A stretch of 12,258 bases of DNA from CAZEFK01 sp964511405 (GTDB lineage Bacteria; Pseudomonadota; Alphaproteobacteria; Elsterales; Elsteraceae), in the NCBI GenBank assembly GCA_964511405.1, contig CAZEFK010000211.1, positions 1 to 12,258 of the forward strand, given 5' to 3'. Below, in pieces: positions 1-7,000 of the stretch (positions are counted from its first letter, which is position 1; every line of letters begins with the position of its first letter). A model generated the notes under the pieces. It was given only the letters and a program-made list of their open reading frames with translations, searched no databases and was not told the DNA's origin. A program made the position numbers and the translations under genes.

Positions 1-615
1 CGGCGGCCCGGCCGGCGCAGCCGGGACTGCGGGGACTGCCGGCGCAGCCGGGGCCGCGACCGTGTCGATGGCCAAGGTCAGGTCAGCCTGGCGACGCGGA
101 TCGACGTAGCGGATCTGGCTGTCCCGGATCTCCAGATGGTCGATGGCCGGAAAGGCCTGGCTGGGCGACGGCAGCGGCTTGGCGCCGGGGGCCCGCTGCT
201 CCTCGGTCGGCGTGGCGGCCGGCAGGATCCAGTTGGGGTGGCCGTCCGGGCTGCGCTCCAGGTTCATCTGTGCGCCGTCGAACGCCAGATCGACCAGATG
301 CAGAGTGTTGTGGAACAGCGCGTCGCCGACGACGATCGCCGCGCTCACCTGGCGGGCGGCCAGCATCCAGCCATCGGCCGGGAACCCCTGCCCCGGCGGA
401 TCGAGCACGCGCACGCGGTCGGCGACCAGGCGGGTGATGCCGCCGAACGCAATGTGCAGGTCACCGTCGATGCGGACCGGGTGGCCCAGCGCATGGGCCA
501 GCCGCGCCTCGACCAGCGGCTTGGCCCAGTTGCCGCTCCAGGACAGGGCGACCGCGCCGATCACGACCACGGCGCCAGCCAGCACGATGCCCGCAAATTT
601 AAGCCCGCGCGCCAT
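1..615 (-). CDS. AsmA family protein, N-terminal part (runs off left edge)
   Basis: No stop interrupts this frame from the ATG at 615 to the window edge, giving 205 residues of a longer protein. Residues 7-25 form a single hydrophobic N-terminal membrane segment after a short basic start (MARGLK). It is followed by the typical AsmA opening: a region of small beta-strands (VEARLAHALGHPVRIDGDL near 35-53) and the NWILP motif near 129-133. AsmA-family proteins are inner-membrane-anchored periplasmic proteins, usually 600 residues or more, linked to outer-membrane biogenesis or lipid transport. From about residue 186 there is a Pro/Ala-rich stretch (APAAPAVPAVPAAPAGPP) that looks like a flexible linker or insertion. 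The ATG lies 39 bp after the stop of the upstream monooxygenase on the same strand, with no good Shine-Dalgarno match. Co-transcription is possible but a shared function is not implied. Family assignment is fairly secure; the exact subfamily is not visible. Confidence 0.8.
   Translation of the reverse strand, partial: MARGLKFAGIVLAGAVVVIGAVALSWSGNWAKPLVEARLAHALGHPVRIDGDLHIAFGGITRLVADRVRVLDPPGQGFPADGWMLAARQVSAAIVVGDALFHNTLHLVDLAFDGAQMNLERSPDGHPNWILPAATPTEEQRAPGAKPLPSPSQAFPAIDHLEIRDSQIRYVDPRRQADLTLAIDTVAAPAAPAVPAVPAAPAGPP
11..52. repeat. 15-bp exact direct repeat inside the AsmA Pro/Ala linker
   Basis: The 15-mer gccggcgcagccggg occurs at 11-25 and again at 38-52, with an ACTGC-containing spacer that is itself partly repeated. 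It encodes the Ala/Pro-rich linker of the AsmA-like protein. It is probably a slippage-generated coding repeat rather than a separate element. Confidence 0.6.
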
Positions 616-654
616 CGATGCCAGAACGGCACCGGCCGGGGATCTGCTCGCGGC

Positions 655-2595
655 CTATCGTCCTAGAGCCGAGTCCCTCAGGATGCGTCCGAAGAAGGCG
701 GTCAGGTCGCCATGGGCGGCGAGCGGCAGGATGTGGGCGACGTACTGGTCGGGGCGCACGACGACGACGCATCCCCGCGTTCGGTCGATGCCGCGGAGGT
801 CGAAGATGTCCTGCCCCGCGCCGCGGCAGGCGCAGAACATCTTTTCGTAGTCGCGCAGCCCGTAGCGCCCCTTGGTGGGCAGCAGGAAGTCAGGCATCGC
901 CTCGAGCGCCAGGTCGCGATGGCCCTGCTGGAACACCGCCCGGACGTCGATCACGGCATCGATGTCGTCGCCGGCCGCGGTGTGGCGGCGCACCGGCGAC
1001 CCGGCATCGTCGGCCAGGAACGCACAGCAGGCGCTGAGCGCCGACTGGGGAGAACCGGGGTCGCCGGCATCGGCGAACAGGTACAGACGCCAGCGCCCGT
1101 CGGCCGTGGCAGCGTGACCGAGCTGCATCGGCTTGGCGTCGGCCAGGCGGACCACAGGGGCGGAATGAAACCGCGTGCCGATCGGGAAGCCGGCCGCGAG
1201 GCCCTGACAATCGGCCGGGCCGGTCAGGACCGACGGCCGGTAGCGGGTCGCGGTCCCCGCCGTGTAGCGGGCATGCTGCACGAAATAGCGCTCGACGGCC
1301 CCGGCATCGACCGGCGTGCCGGCGGCGTCAGGCGTTCCCTTGGCGGCTGCGCTCAAGAGGCGCGCCCAGTCGCGGTCGAACTCGATGAGCTCGCGGGCGA
1401 TCGCCTGGCGCTCGGCAGAGTAGGTGTCGAGGAGGCTCGGCGGGCATCGCCCCTCAATGACGTGGGCGAGCTTCCAGCCCAGATTGAAGGCGTCCTGCAT
1501 TGATACGTTCATGCCCTGCCCGGCCTTTGGGCTGTGCGTATGGCAGGCGTCGCCGGCGATGAACACGCGGGGCTGGCGCGTCCCGGTCAGGTCGGCGGGG
1601 ACATCGTCGAACTTGTCGCACAAACGCTGGCCGATCTCGTAGACGGACCACCACGCCAGGTCCTTCACGGTGAAGTCGTAGGGCCGCAGGATCCGTTGGG
1701 CGGCGGCGATGATCTGGTCGATGCCGATATTGCGGCCGGCGACCCGCTCGTCGGCCGCAAGCGCGTCGAGCTCGACATAGATCCGCACCAGGTAGCCGCC
1801 CTCGCGCGGGATCAGCACCAGGCTGCCGCCGTCGCCCGACTTGACGATCGACTTCAGGCGGATATCGGGAAAGTCGGTGACGGCCAGCACGTCCATGACG
1901 CCCCAGGCCTGGTTGGCCGAGTCGCCGGCGAGGGTGCCTCCGATGGCCCGGCGCACGGTGCTCCGCGCCCCGTCGCACCCGACCACATAGCGGGCCCGGA
2001 CGGTTTCCCGCTGTCCCGCGCCGTCCGCGTCAAGCCGCTCGAGCGTGACCGTGACCGGGTCGTCGGCGGCGGCCGGAACGACGACGTCGAGCACCCGGCG
2101 GGCATAGTAGGGCTCGATCCGCGCCGGCCCGTTGCGCATCACGTCCAGGAAGAAATCATGGATGCGCGCCTGGTTGAGGATGACATGCGGGAATTCCGAC
2201 AGCCCATCCTCGGTATCCTGGACCCGGCCGCTGCGGACGATGACGCCCGGCCGGCTGCCGTCGGGCGTCCAGAACGTGGTCTCGTTGACCCAATAGGCTT
2301 CGCGCAGCACGCGGGCGCTGAACCCGAAGGCATGAAACATCTCCATCGTGCGGCAGGCGACGCCGTCGGCCTGACCGCGGCGCAGGCGTTCCGGCTTCTG
2401 CTCGACGATGCAGGTCCGGATGCCGGGAAAGGCCGCCAGCTGCGCCGCCAGGGTCAGGCCGGCCGGCCCGCAGCCGACGATCAGCACGTCCACCGCCTCA
2501 GGCAGAGGGCCGGTCGCGCCGCCAGCAGCCTGGCGCTCGGCCGGATCGGCGATGTCGGGGTCGCCCGGAACGAAGCCGTTCAGATGGAATTGCAT
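655..2595 (-). CDS. FAD-dependent aromatic monooxygenase (phenol 2-monooxygenase / 3-hydroxybenzoate 4-monooxygenase type)
   Basis: This 646-residue class A flavoprotein hydroxylase would use NAD(P)H and O2 to hydroxylate a phenolic substrate in the cytoplasm. Visible motifs are the FAD-binding GxGxxG (VGCGPAGLTLA, 40-50), the DG motif (VVGCDGARSTVRRAIG, about 204-219) and the GD motif (VFIAGDACHTHSPKAGQGMN, about 344-363). The C-terminal 180 residues fit the thioredoxin-like domain typical of phenol hydroxylases. Length and layout match MobA-type 3-hydroxybenzoate 4-hydroxylases (about 640 aa), but the substrate cannot be read from sequence. The start is fixed by GGGAGG seven bases upstream of the ATG. 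It follows a MarR gene on the same strand after 90 bp and has its own promoter-operator. The N-terminus has about 35 residues before the Rossmann fold, as is usual for this branch. Confidence 0.88.
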   Translation of the reverse strand: MQFHLNGFVPGDPDIADPAERQAAGGATGPLPEAVDVLIVGCGPAGLTLAAQLAAFPGIRTCIVEQKPERLRRGQADGVACRTMEMFHAFGFSARVLREAYWVNETTFWTPDGSRPGVIVRSGRVQDTEDGLSEFPHVILNQARIHDFFLDVMRNGPARIEPYYARRVLDVVVPAAADDPVTVTLERLDADGAGQRETVRARYVVGCDGARSTVRRAIGGTLAGDSANQAWGVMDVLAVTDFPDIRLKSIVKSGDGGSLVLIPREGGYLVRIYVELDALAADERVAGRNIGIDQIIAAAQRILRPYDFTVKDLAWWSVYEIGQRLCDKFDDVPADLTGTRQPRVFIAGDACHTHSPKAGQGMNVSMQDAFNLGWKLAHVIEGRCPPSLLDTYSAERQAIARELIEFDRDWARLLSAAAKGTPDAAGTPVDAGAVERYFVQHARYTAGTATRYRPSVLTGPADCQGLAAGFPIGTRFHSAPVVRLADAKPMQLGHAATADGRWRLYLFADAGDPGSPQSALSACCAFLADDAGSPVRRHTAAGDDIDAVIDVRAVFQQGHRDLALEAMPDFLLPTKGRYGLRDYEKMFCACRGAGQDIFDLRGIDRTRGCVVVVRPDQYVAHILPLAAHGDLTAFFGRILRDSALGR

Positions 2596-2616
2596 GTCCG
2601 GTCCTCCCAGATAGAC

Positions 2617-2644
2617 CGTATACTGTTATTCAGTATCCTGTCAA
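2617..2644 (-). promoter_or_regulatory. Sigma70-like promoter of the monooxygenase gene
   Basis: On the minus strand a perfect TTGACA (2644-2639) is followed after 16 bp by TATACG (2622-2617, 4/6 to TATAAT). Transcription would begin about 10-15 bases before the GGGAGG ribosome binding site (2608-2603) of the ATG at 2595. The AT-rich stretch stands out from its GC-rich surroundings. The 16-bp spacer is almost entirely filled by an inverted repeat, which suggests direct steric repression. The prediction is from sequence only. Confidence 0.6.
2620..2636. promoter_or_regulatory. Candidate MarR operator, perfect 6-5-6 inverted repeat
   Basis: The 17-bp sequence ATACTGTTATTCAGTAT has perfect six-base arms around a five-base centre. 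It sits between the -35 and -10 boxes of the monooxygenase promoter and overlaps the -10. MarR-family dimers typically bind AT-rich dyads of 16-20 bp placed this way. The nearest regulator gene (2686-3150) begins upstream and encodes a MarR protein. The expected logic is repression relieved by an aromatic ligand. Confidence 0.6.
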
Positions 2645-2685
2645 ATCGGAGCGGAGGCGCCCGGCCCTCTCGTGCCGCAGCGCGA

Positions 2686-3150
2686 TCAGCCCGGGTCGCC
2701 CGGCGCACGCAGCGGCGCCGACGTCACGTCGTTGTGGACCGCAGCCAATTGCTTCAGCAGGCGCAGCATGACCGGGCGGTCGGCCGGCGCCAGCGGTTCC
2801 AGCAGGCGCTCCTGGACCCGGCGCACCGCGGGCTCGACCGCGCGCAGGATGCCGGCGCCCTCGTCGCTCAGACGCAGCAGCTTCACGCGCCTGTCGGCCG
2901 GGCTGGCGTGCCGCCGGATCCAGCCCTTCGCCTCCAGCCGCTCCAGCACGTCGCCGATGGTCGACCGGTCAAAGGCGATCAGCGCCGACAGCCGGGTCGC
3001 ATCGACATCCGGATTGGCCCGGATCGCCACCAGGGCCGCGTATTGGACCGAGGTCAGGTCGAACGCCGCGCATTCCTCGGCGAACAGGGCGGAGCTGATC
3101 TGCTGGACCCGGCGGACCAGGTGCCCGGGCATGTCGTAGATCTCGTCCAT
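2686..3150 (-). CDS. MarR family transcriptional regulator
   Basis: This 154-residue protein has the standard MarR layout: an N-terminal dimerisation helix (about 8-30), a winged helix-turn-helix (NPDVDATRLSALIAFDRSTI, then the recognition helix DVLERLEAKGWIRR, about 47-80), a wing with the conserved DRRVKLL (87-92) and C-terminal dimer helices (about 96-142). Such regulators usually sense phenolic or aromatic acids and repress adjacent catabolic genes. It lies between the molybdenum hydroxylase and the flavin monooxygenase on the same strand, 36 bp after the stop of the former and 90 bp before the start of the latter. It may be co-transcribed with the hydroxylase. The start at 3150 is supported by GGTGA about six bases upstream within a duplicated 13-bp unit. 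Its likely target is the inverted repeat at 2620-2636; self-regulation is not evident from the sequence. Confidence 0.9.
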   Translation of the reverse strand: MDEIYDMPGHLVRRVQQISSALFAEECAAFDLTSVQYAALVAIRANPDVDATRLSALIAFDRSTIGDVLERLEAKGWIRRHASPADRRVKLLRLSDEGAGILRAVEPAVRRVQERLLEPLAPADRPVMLRLLKQLAAVHNDVTSAPLRAPGDPG

Positions 3151-3176
3151 CCCCGTTCACCGGTCCTGTTCACCGG
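3151..3176. repeat. 13-bp tandem duplication containing the MarR ribosome binding site
   Basis: Two adjacent 13-mers (3151-3163 and 3164-3176) match at 11 of 13 positions. On the minus strand each holds CCGGTGAAC. GGTGA resembles the 3' part of the full Shine-Dalgarno AGGAGGTGA, and the proximal copy is well placed before the MarR ATG. The duplication fills most of the 36-bp gap after the hydroxylase stop. Confidence 0.55.
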
Positions 3177-3186
3177 CGCCCCGCGC

Positions 3187-5493
3187 CTACTTGGCCGCGG
3201 CCCGGATGGCCGCGAACACCCGGTCCGGCGTCGCCGGCATGTCGAGGTCGCGGATGCCGTAGGCGCGGTCCAGGGCGTCGACCACGGCGTTCATGACCGC
3301 GGGGCTGGAGCCGATCGACCCCGCCTCGCCGGCACCCTTGATGCCCAGCGGGTTGGTGGTCGACGGCGTGTTGGCGGTCTCGAAGTGGAACAGCGGGAAA
3401 TTGTCGGCCCGGGGCAGGCAATAGTCCATCAGCGACCCGGTCAGCAGCTGGCCATGGCCGTCGAAGGCGGTGCGCTCCAGCAGCGCCTGGCCGACGCCCT
3501 GGGCGACGCCGCCATGCACCTGGCCTGCCAGCAGCAGCGGATTGACCGTGTTGCCGAAGTCGTCGACGACCGTGTAGCGCACCAGCTGCACCGCGCCGGT
3601 CTCCGGGTCGACCTCGACCTCGGCGATGTGGGTGCCGTTGGGATAGGTGGCATCGGGCGGGGTGAAGGTGCCCTCGCCGGTGCGGGCCTCGGGCGTCGCC
3701 TGCGGCAGCGCGGCGATCGCCTGGAAGCTCATCTGCCGGTCGGTACCGGCCACGCGCACGGTGCCGTCGGCGATCTCCAGGTCGGCGACCGCGGCCTCCA
3801 GCGCGTCGGCGGCCAGGACCTTGAGCTTGTCCGCAAGGTTCTGCGCGGCCGCGTGGGCCGACACGCCGCCCACCGGGATCGAGCGCGAGCCGCCGGTGCC
3901 ATGGCCGGTCTTCACCTGCGCCGAGTCACCCTGGATCACCCGGATGCGCTCCAGGGGCAGGTCCAGATGCTGGGCCACGAACTGGGCGTAGGCGGTCGCA
4001 TGCCCCTGCCCGGTCGACTGGGTGCCGGACAGCAGGGTGACGGTGCCGTCGCTCTCCAGCCGTAGCTCGACATCCTCGCCGTCGCCCCAGGCGGTGCATT
4101 CGATGTAGGTCGCCAGGCCGATGCCGCGGATCCGCCCGGCTTGGCGCGCGGCGGCCAGGCGCTCGGGAAATCCGGCCCAGTCAGACACCGCGAGGGCGCG
4201 GGTCAAATGCTTGTCGAAGTCGCCGGTGTCGTAGACGCGGTCGCCCACCGGCGTCCGGTAGGGCATCTGCTCGGGCCGGATGAAGTTCTTGCGGCGCAGG
4301 ACCTCGGGCGGCAGGCCGCACTCGCGGGCGGCCCGGTCGACCAGCCGTTCCAGCAGGTAGGCCGCCTCCGGCCGCCCGGCGCCGCGATAGGCGTCGACCG
4401 GCACGGTGTTGGTGTAGACCGCGCGCAGCCGGACATGGATCGCCGGCGTCCGGTAGACGCCCGTGACCATCGAGGCGCACAGATGGGCGATATAGGGCGC
4501 GAACTGCGAGAGATAGGCGCCCATGTTGGCGGCGACGTCGAAGCGCATCGCCAGGAAGGTGCCGTCGGCGTCGAGCGCGGCCTCGCCGATCGCGACATTG
4601 TCGCGGCCCTGGGCGTCGGCCATGAAATGGTCGCTGCGGTCGGCCACCCACTTCACCGGCCGGCCCAGGCGCTTGGCGGCTTCCAGCACCAGCGGGTACT
4701 CGCGATACAGGAACGCCTTGGTGCCGAAGCCACCGCCGACGTCGCCGGTCACCACTTGGACGCGCGCCGGATCGACCTTCAGCACCATCTTGGCCAGGGC
4801 GTCGCGGATGCCGTGGACGCCCTGGCTGGTGACGCTCAGCCGCCAGCTGTCCGCCGCGGCGTCGTATGCGCCGATGCAGCCGCGGGTCTCCATGTAGTTG
4901 GTGACCAGCCGGTTGTTCTCGATCTCGATGCGCGCGGTGCGCGCCGCCCGGGCAAAGGCGGCGTCGACCGCGGCACGGTCGCCGTAGCTGGTCGCGTAGA
5001 CCAGGTTGTCCGGCTGCTGCGGCCACACCGCCGGCGCGCCGGGCGCCACGGCGCTGCGGATGTCGGCGACCGCCGGCAGCGGCCGGTAGTCGACGCCGAT
5101 CGCTTCAAGCGCGTCGCGCGCCTGCAGCGGCGTATCGGCAACCACGAAGGCCACGGAATCGCCGACGAACTTGACCACATCCTTGGCCAGCACCGGGATC
5201 GGCGCCTGATGGTTCTTCGAGCCGTCGGCATTGGCGATCGGCGCCAGGCAGGGCACGTCGCCGAGATGGGCCAGGTCGCCGGCCGTCAGGATCAGGCGCA
5301 CGCCGTCCATGGCGCGGGCGGTCTCGAGGTCGGTGACGGTGAAGGCGGCATGGGCATGAGGGCTGCGCAGGACCAGGGCATGCAGGCAGCCCGCGGGCCG
5401 TTCGTCGTCGATGAACTGCCCGGCGCCGGTCAGCAGCCGCGAATCCTCGACCCGGCGCATCGGCTGGCCGATGCCGAACTTCTTGGTCGCCAT
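3187..5493 (-). CDS. CoxL-like xanthine dehydrogenase family protein, molybdopterin-binding (large) subunit
   Basis: This 768-residue protein belongs to the xanthine oxidase/CO dehydrogenase large-subunit family, which hydroxylates N-heterocycles, aldehydes or related compounds at a molybdenum cofactor. The N-terminal aldehyde oxidase a/b hammerhead domain starts with IGQPMRRVEDSRLLTGAGQF (8-27) and spans to about 135. Cofactor-binding motifs follow: VGGGFGTKAF (252-261), AYRGAGR (368-374), STGQGHAT (493-500) and the catalytic Glu723 in KGAGEAGSIG. AYRGAGR is the form II-type motif; true form I CO dehydrogenases carry AYxCSFR, so this is probably not an efficient CO oxidiser. The start at 5493 has an excellent GGGGAGGAG nearby and begins directly with the conserved N-terminus. 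No medium (FAD) or small (2Fe-2S) subunit gene is adjacent: the next gene downstream is MarR and the region upstream is divergent. The partners must be elsewhere or the protein works unusually. Confidence 0.92.
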   Translation of the reverse strand: MATKKFGIGQPMRRVEDSRLLTGAGQFIDDERPAGCLHALVLRSPHAHAAFTVTDLETARAMDGVRLILTAGDLAHLGDVPCLAPIANADGSKNHQAPIPVLAKDVVKFVGDSVAFVVADTPLQARDALEAIGVDYRPLPAVADIRSAVAPGAPAVWPQQPDNLVYATSYGDRAAVDAAFARAARTARIEIENNRLVTNYMETRGCIGAYDAAADSWRLSVTSQGVHGIRDALAKMVLKVDPARVQVVTGDVGGGFGTKAFLYREYPLVLEAAKRLGRPVKWVADRSDHFMADAQGRDNVAIGEAALDADGTFLAMRFDVAANMGAYLSQFAPYIAHLCASMVTGVYRTPAIHVRLRAVYTNTVPVDAYRGAGRPEAAYLLERLVDRAARECGLPPEVLRRKNFIRPEQMPYRTPVGDRVYDTGDFDKHLTRALAVSDWAGFPERLAAARQAGRIRGIGLATYIECTAWGDGEDVELRLESDGTVTLLSGTQSTGQGHATAYAQFVAQHLDLPLERIRVIQGDSAQVKTGHGTGGSRSIPVGGVSAHAAAQNLADKLKVLAADALEAAVADLEIADGTVRVAGTDRQMSFQAIAALPQATPEARTGEGTFTPPDATYPNGTHIAEVEVDPETGAVQLVRYTVVDDFGNTVNPLLLAGQVHGGVAQGVGQALLERTAFDGHGQLLTGSLMDYCLPRADNFPLFHFETANTPSTTNPLGIKGAGEAGSIGSSPAVMNAVVDALDRAYGIRDLDMPATPDRVFAAIRAAAK

Positions 5494-5619
5494 GTGCTCC
5501 TCCCCTCGTCCTAGATCGCCGCCAGGGCCGTCGGGGGGATGTGACAGGCAAGGGCGGGAGTTTGGCAAGAGGGTCTGGCAGGATGGGCCGGACGGCGGCC
5601 ACCATGGAAGGAGACGGCA

Positions 5620-5901
5620 ATGTGCCGGAGCATCAAGACGCTGCACAATTTCGAGCCGCCGGCCACGGACGCGGAGATCCGTGCGTCGGCGCTCCAGTTC
5701 GTGCGCAAGCTGAGCGGCTTCGCGCGGCCATCCAAGGCCAACGAGGCCGCCTTCAACAGGGCCGTCGAGCAGGTCGCCGGCGCCGCCCGCGATCTGATCG
5801 ACAGCTTGGTGACGACGGCGGCGCCGCGCGACCGTGACGAGGCGGCGACCAAGGCCAAGGCGCGGTCGGCCAGCCGCTTTGCCGGCCACCCGGGCGCCTG
5901 A
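5620..5901 (+). CDS. DUF2277 family protein
   Basis: This small cytoplasmic protein of 93 residues begins with the hallmark MCRSIKTLHNFEPPATDAEI, followed by RASALQFVRKLSGFARPSKANEAAF and a helical LIDSL region (about residues 59-63). It matches the conserved DUF2277 family in length and sequence; the function of that family is unknown. A strong AAGGAGA lies seven bases before the ATG. The gene is divergent from the molybdenum hydroxylase gene, with a 126-bp region between the two starts. The last 20 or so residues are charged and Ala-rich and probably less conserved. No signal peptide or membrane segment is seen. Confidence 0.9.
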   Translation: MCRSIKTLHNFEPPATDAEIRASALQFVRKLSGFARPSKANEAAFNRAVEQVAGAARDLIDSLVTTAAPRDRDEAATKAKARSASRFAGHPGA

Positions 5902-6028
5902 CCGGCATCGGCCGAATGGGTTAGCCCTTCCTGTCGAGGACCCCGTGCCTTGAGCCGGGATGCCGCTCATGGTGACATCAAGACGTAGTCCGTCAGCCCT
6001 ATGCCGACCGGCAGCCGGGGGAGCGCCG

Positions 6029-6316
6029 ATGCTGAGATTGGTCGCGAGCAATGAGCTGGTCTGTGCCGGATGCCATTACGTCGTCCGTCCCGGCCAGGCG
6101 GTCAGGCGGATCCAGAAGCCCCTCACCTTCTGGCACCACGATTGCCTGGTGCGGCATCGGCTCGTGTCGATCGCCTATCCGCCGCAGTACGAGAACCAAA
6201 TCGGTGCCGGCGATCGGGTGCCGGCCACGACGCCGCCGGCGGCCGGCGCGGCCGTCCGCAGCGGCCGCCATCCCCGGGCCCACAACCAGAACCGGCAGCA
6301 GGACGGCCCGGCGTAG
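6029..6316 (+). CDS. Small hypothetical protein with CxxC...HxxC zinc-ribbon-like motif
   Basis: This 95-residue ORF is not recognised as a named family. The start at 6029 is preferred because GGGGGAG lies five bases before it and the distinctive part follows at once; an in-frame ATG at 5960 would add 23 residues without support. Residues 12-39 contain Cys-x2-Cys (VCAGCHYVV, 12 and 15) and, after about 20 residues with basic and aromatic positions, WHHDC (His36/His37, Cys39). This resembles one half of a LIM or PARP-type zinc finger, so zinc binding is a reasonable inference. The C-terminal third is low-complexity, Ala/Pro/Arg-rich and probably disordered. The frame ends at a TAG (6314-6316), yet the codons beyond it continue with coding-like third-position bias to a TGA at 6407-6409, so the gene may be truncated by a nonsense change. 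The stop is 10 bp from the end of the convergent Lrp gene. Confidence 0.6.
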   Translation: MLRLVASNELVCAGCHYVVRPGQAVRRIQKPLTFWHHDCLVRHRLVSIAYPPQYENQIGAGDRVPATTPPAAGAAVRSGRHPRAHNQNRQQDGPA

Positions 6317-6409
6317 GACTGGCACCTCAGCCTGACCGAGGGCGGCGGTCGCCTGCGCGAGCGGGCCGTGGTCCGGCTGCGCGATACCCTGCCGGCGGCG
6401 AAGCCGTGA
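6317..6409 (+). other. Coding-like in-frame continuation beyond the TAG of the zinc-finger-like ORF
   Basis: Directly after the TAG at 6314-6316 the same frame runs 30 sense codons to a TGA. The conceptual peptide begins DWHLSLTEGGGRLRERAVVR and ends in LPAAKP. By hand count 28 of these 30 codons end in G or C, whereas the overlapping antisense frame of the Lrp gene has only about 17 of 30. That contrast favours this strand as the historically coding one. It could be the lost tail of the upstream gene (a CAG to TAG change), a readthrough extension, or chance in GC-rich DNA. Confidence 0.35.
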
Positions 6410-6884
6410 AGGCGGCGGGCGGCACGCCGCGCGAAATGACTTCGCGGATCGCGAAGCTCGACTGGATGCGCGCGACCCGCGGCAGCTTCGACAGTTCCAT
6501 GCGGTGGATCCGCTCGAAGTCCTGGATGTCGCGCGCCAGCACGGTCACCAGGTAGTCGTCGCTGCCCGACATCAGGAAGCATTGCACCACCGACGGGCAG
6601 TCCACCACCGCGCGCTCGAAGGCTTCCAGGGCCTCGTCGCTCTGGCTGTCGAGCGCGATGCGCACCAGCACCGTGGTGCCGAGGCCCAAAGACTTAAGAT
6701 CGAGCGTCGCCGCGTAGCCGGCGATGATGCCGGCCGTCTCGAGCGCCGCGATCCGCCGGGCGCAGGCGGTGCTCGACAGCCCGACCTGCTCGGACAGTTC
6801 GGCGTGGGTGGCCCGGGCGTTGCCCGCCAGTGCCCGGAGCAGGGCCCGGTCGATGCGGTCCAGCTCGTTTGCGCTCGATTCCAT
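6327..6884 (-). CDS. Lrp/AsnC family transcriptional regulator (probable regulator of ald)
   Basis: This 185-residue protein starts with the standard Lrp winged HTH (LDRIDRALLRALAGNARATH, then AELSEQVGLSSTACARRIAALETAGII, about 8-54). The RAM/ligand-binding domain follows (TTVLVRIALDSQS at 70-82, VVQCFLMSGSDDYLVTVLARD at 99-119, ending near SSFAIREVI at 142-150). Lrp proteins are dimers or octamers that sense amino acids. The gene is divergent from alanine dehydrogenase, a frequent pairing in which the regulator activates ald in response to alanine. About 30 residues (159-185, Pro/Arg/Ala-rich) extend beyond the normal family end; they are antisense to a coding-like tail on the other strand and may be non-functional. 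GGGGA lies seven bases before the ATG at 6884. Confidence 0.9.
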   Translation of the reverse strand: MESSANELDRIDRALLRALAGNARATHAELSEQVGLSSTACARRIAALETAGIIAGYAATLDLKSLGLGTTVLVRIALDSQSDEALEAFERAVVDCPSVVQCFLMSGSDDYLVTVLARDIQDFERIHRMELSKLPRVARIQSSFAIREVISRGVPPAAFTASPPAGYRAAGPRPARAGDRRPRSG

Positions 6885-6900
6885 CGCAATATCCCCATCG

Positions 6901-6919
6901 GACGCAGAAATACTGCATC
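6901..6919. promoter_or_regulatory. Candidate Lrp-type operator in the Lrp-ald divergent region
   Basis: The 19-bp GACGCAGAAATACTGCATC is an inverted repeat with arms GAnGCAG / CTGCnTC around AAATA, with one mismatched pair on each side of perfect inner arms. Lrp/AsnC proteins typically bind dyads of about 15-19 bp with an AT-rich centre. The site is 17 bp upstream of the regulator ATG and about 80 bp upstream of ald, compatible with autoregulation and activation of ald. I could not place -35/-10 boxes confidently for either gene. Confidence 0.5.
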
Positions 6920-7000
6920 ACTGGCAGAGATCGGCGCAAGAACGCCCGGAATCGGCAGCGCCGCCGCGCTAGCATGGCGTGAATCATCCGGGAGGAAGCG

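Noticed and set aside
11..52. Possible CRISPR-like or regulatory repeat at the left edge
   Set aside because: There are only two copies and they lie in frame inside a Pro/Ala linker of the AsmA-like protein.
1534..4065. 843-codon plus-strand open frame
   Set aside because: It is antisense to the monooxygenase, MarR and hydroxylase genes. It is a GC-rich shadow with no recognisable domain.
4141..5514. 457-codon plus-strand open frame
   Set aside because: It mirrors the hydroxylase coding sequence. The His/Gly/Arg-rich composition is typical of a complement-strand artefact.
5494..5619. Promoters in the divergent region between the hydroxylase and DUF2277 genes
   Set aside because: Two TTGCC-like motifs occur on the minus strand but without convincing -10 boxes, so no promoter is called.
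5494..6051. Minus-strand open frame extending the molybdenum hydroxylase N-terminus by 186 residues
   Set aside because: It is antisense to the DUF2277 gene and part of the small zinc-finger-like ORF. The conserved N-terminus and a strong ribosome site are at 5493.
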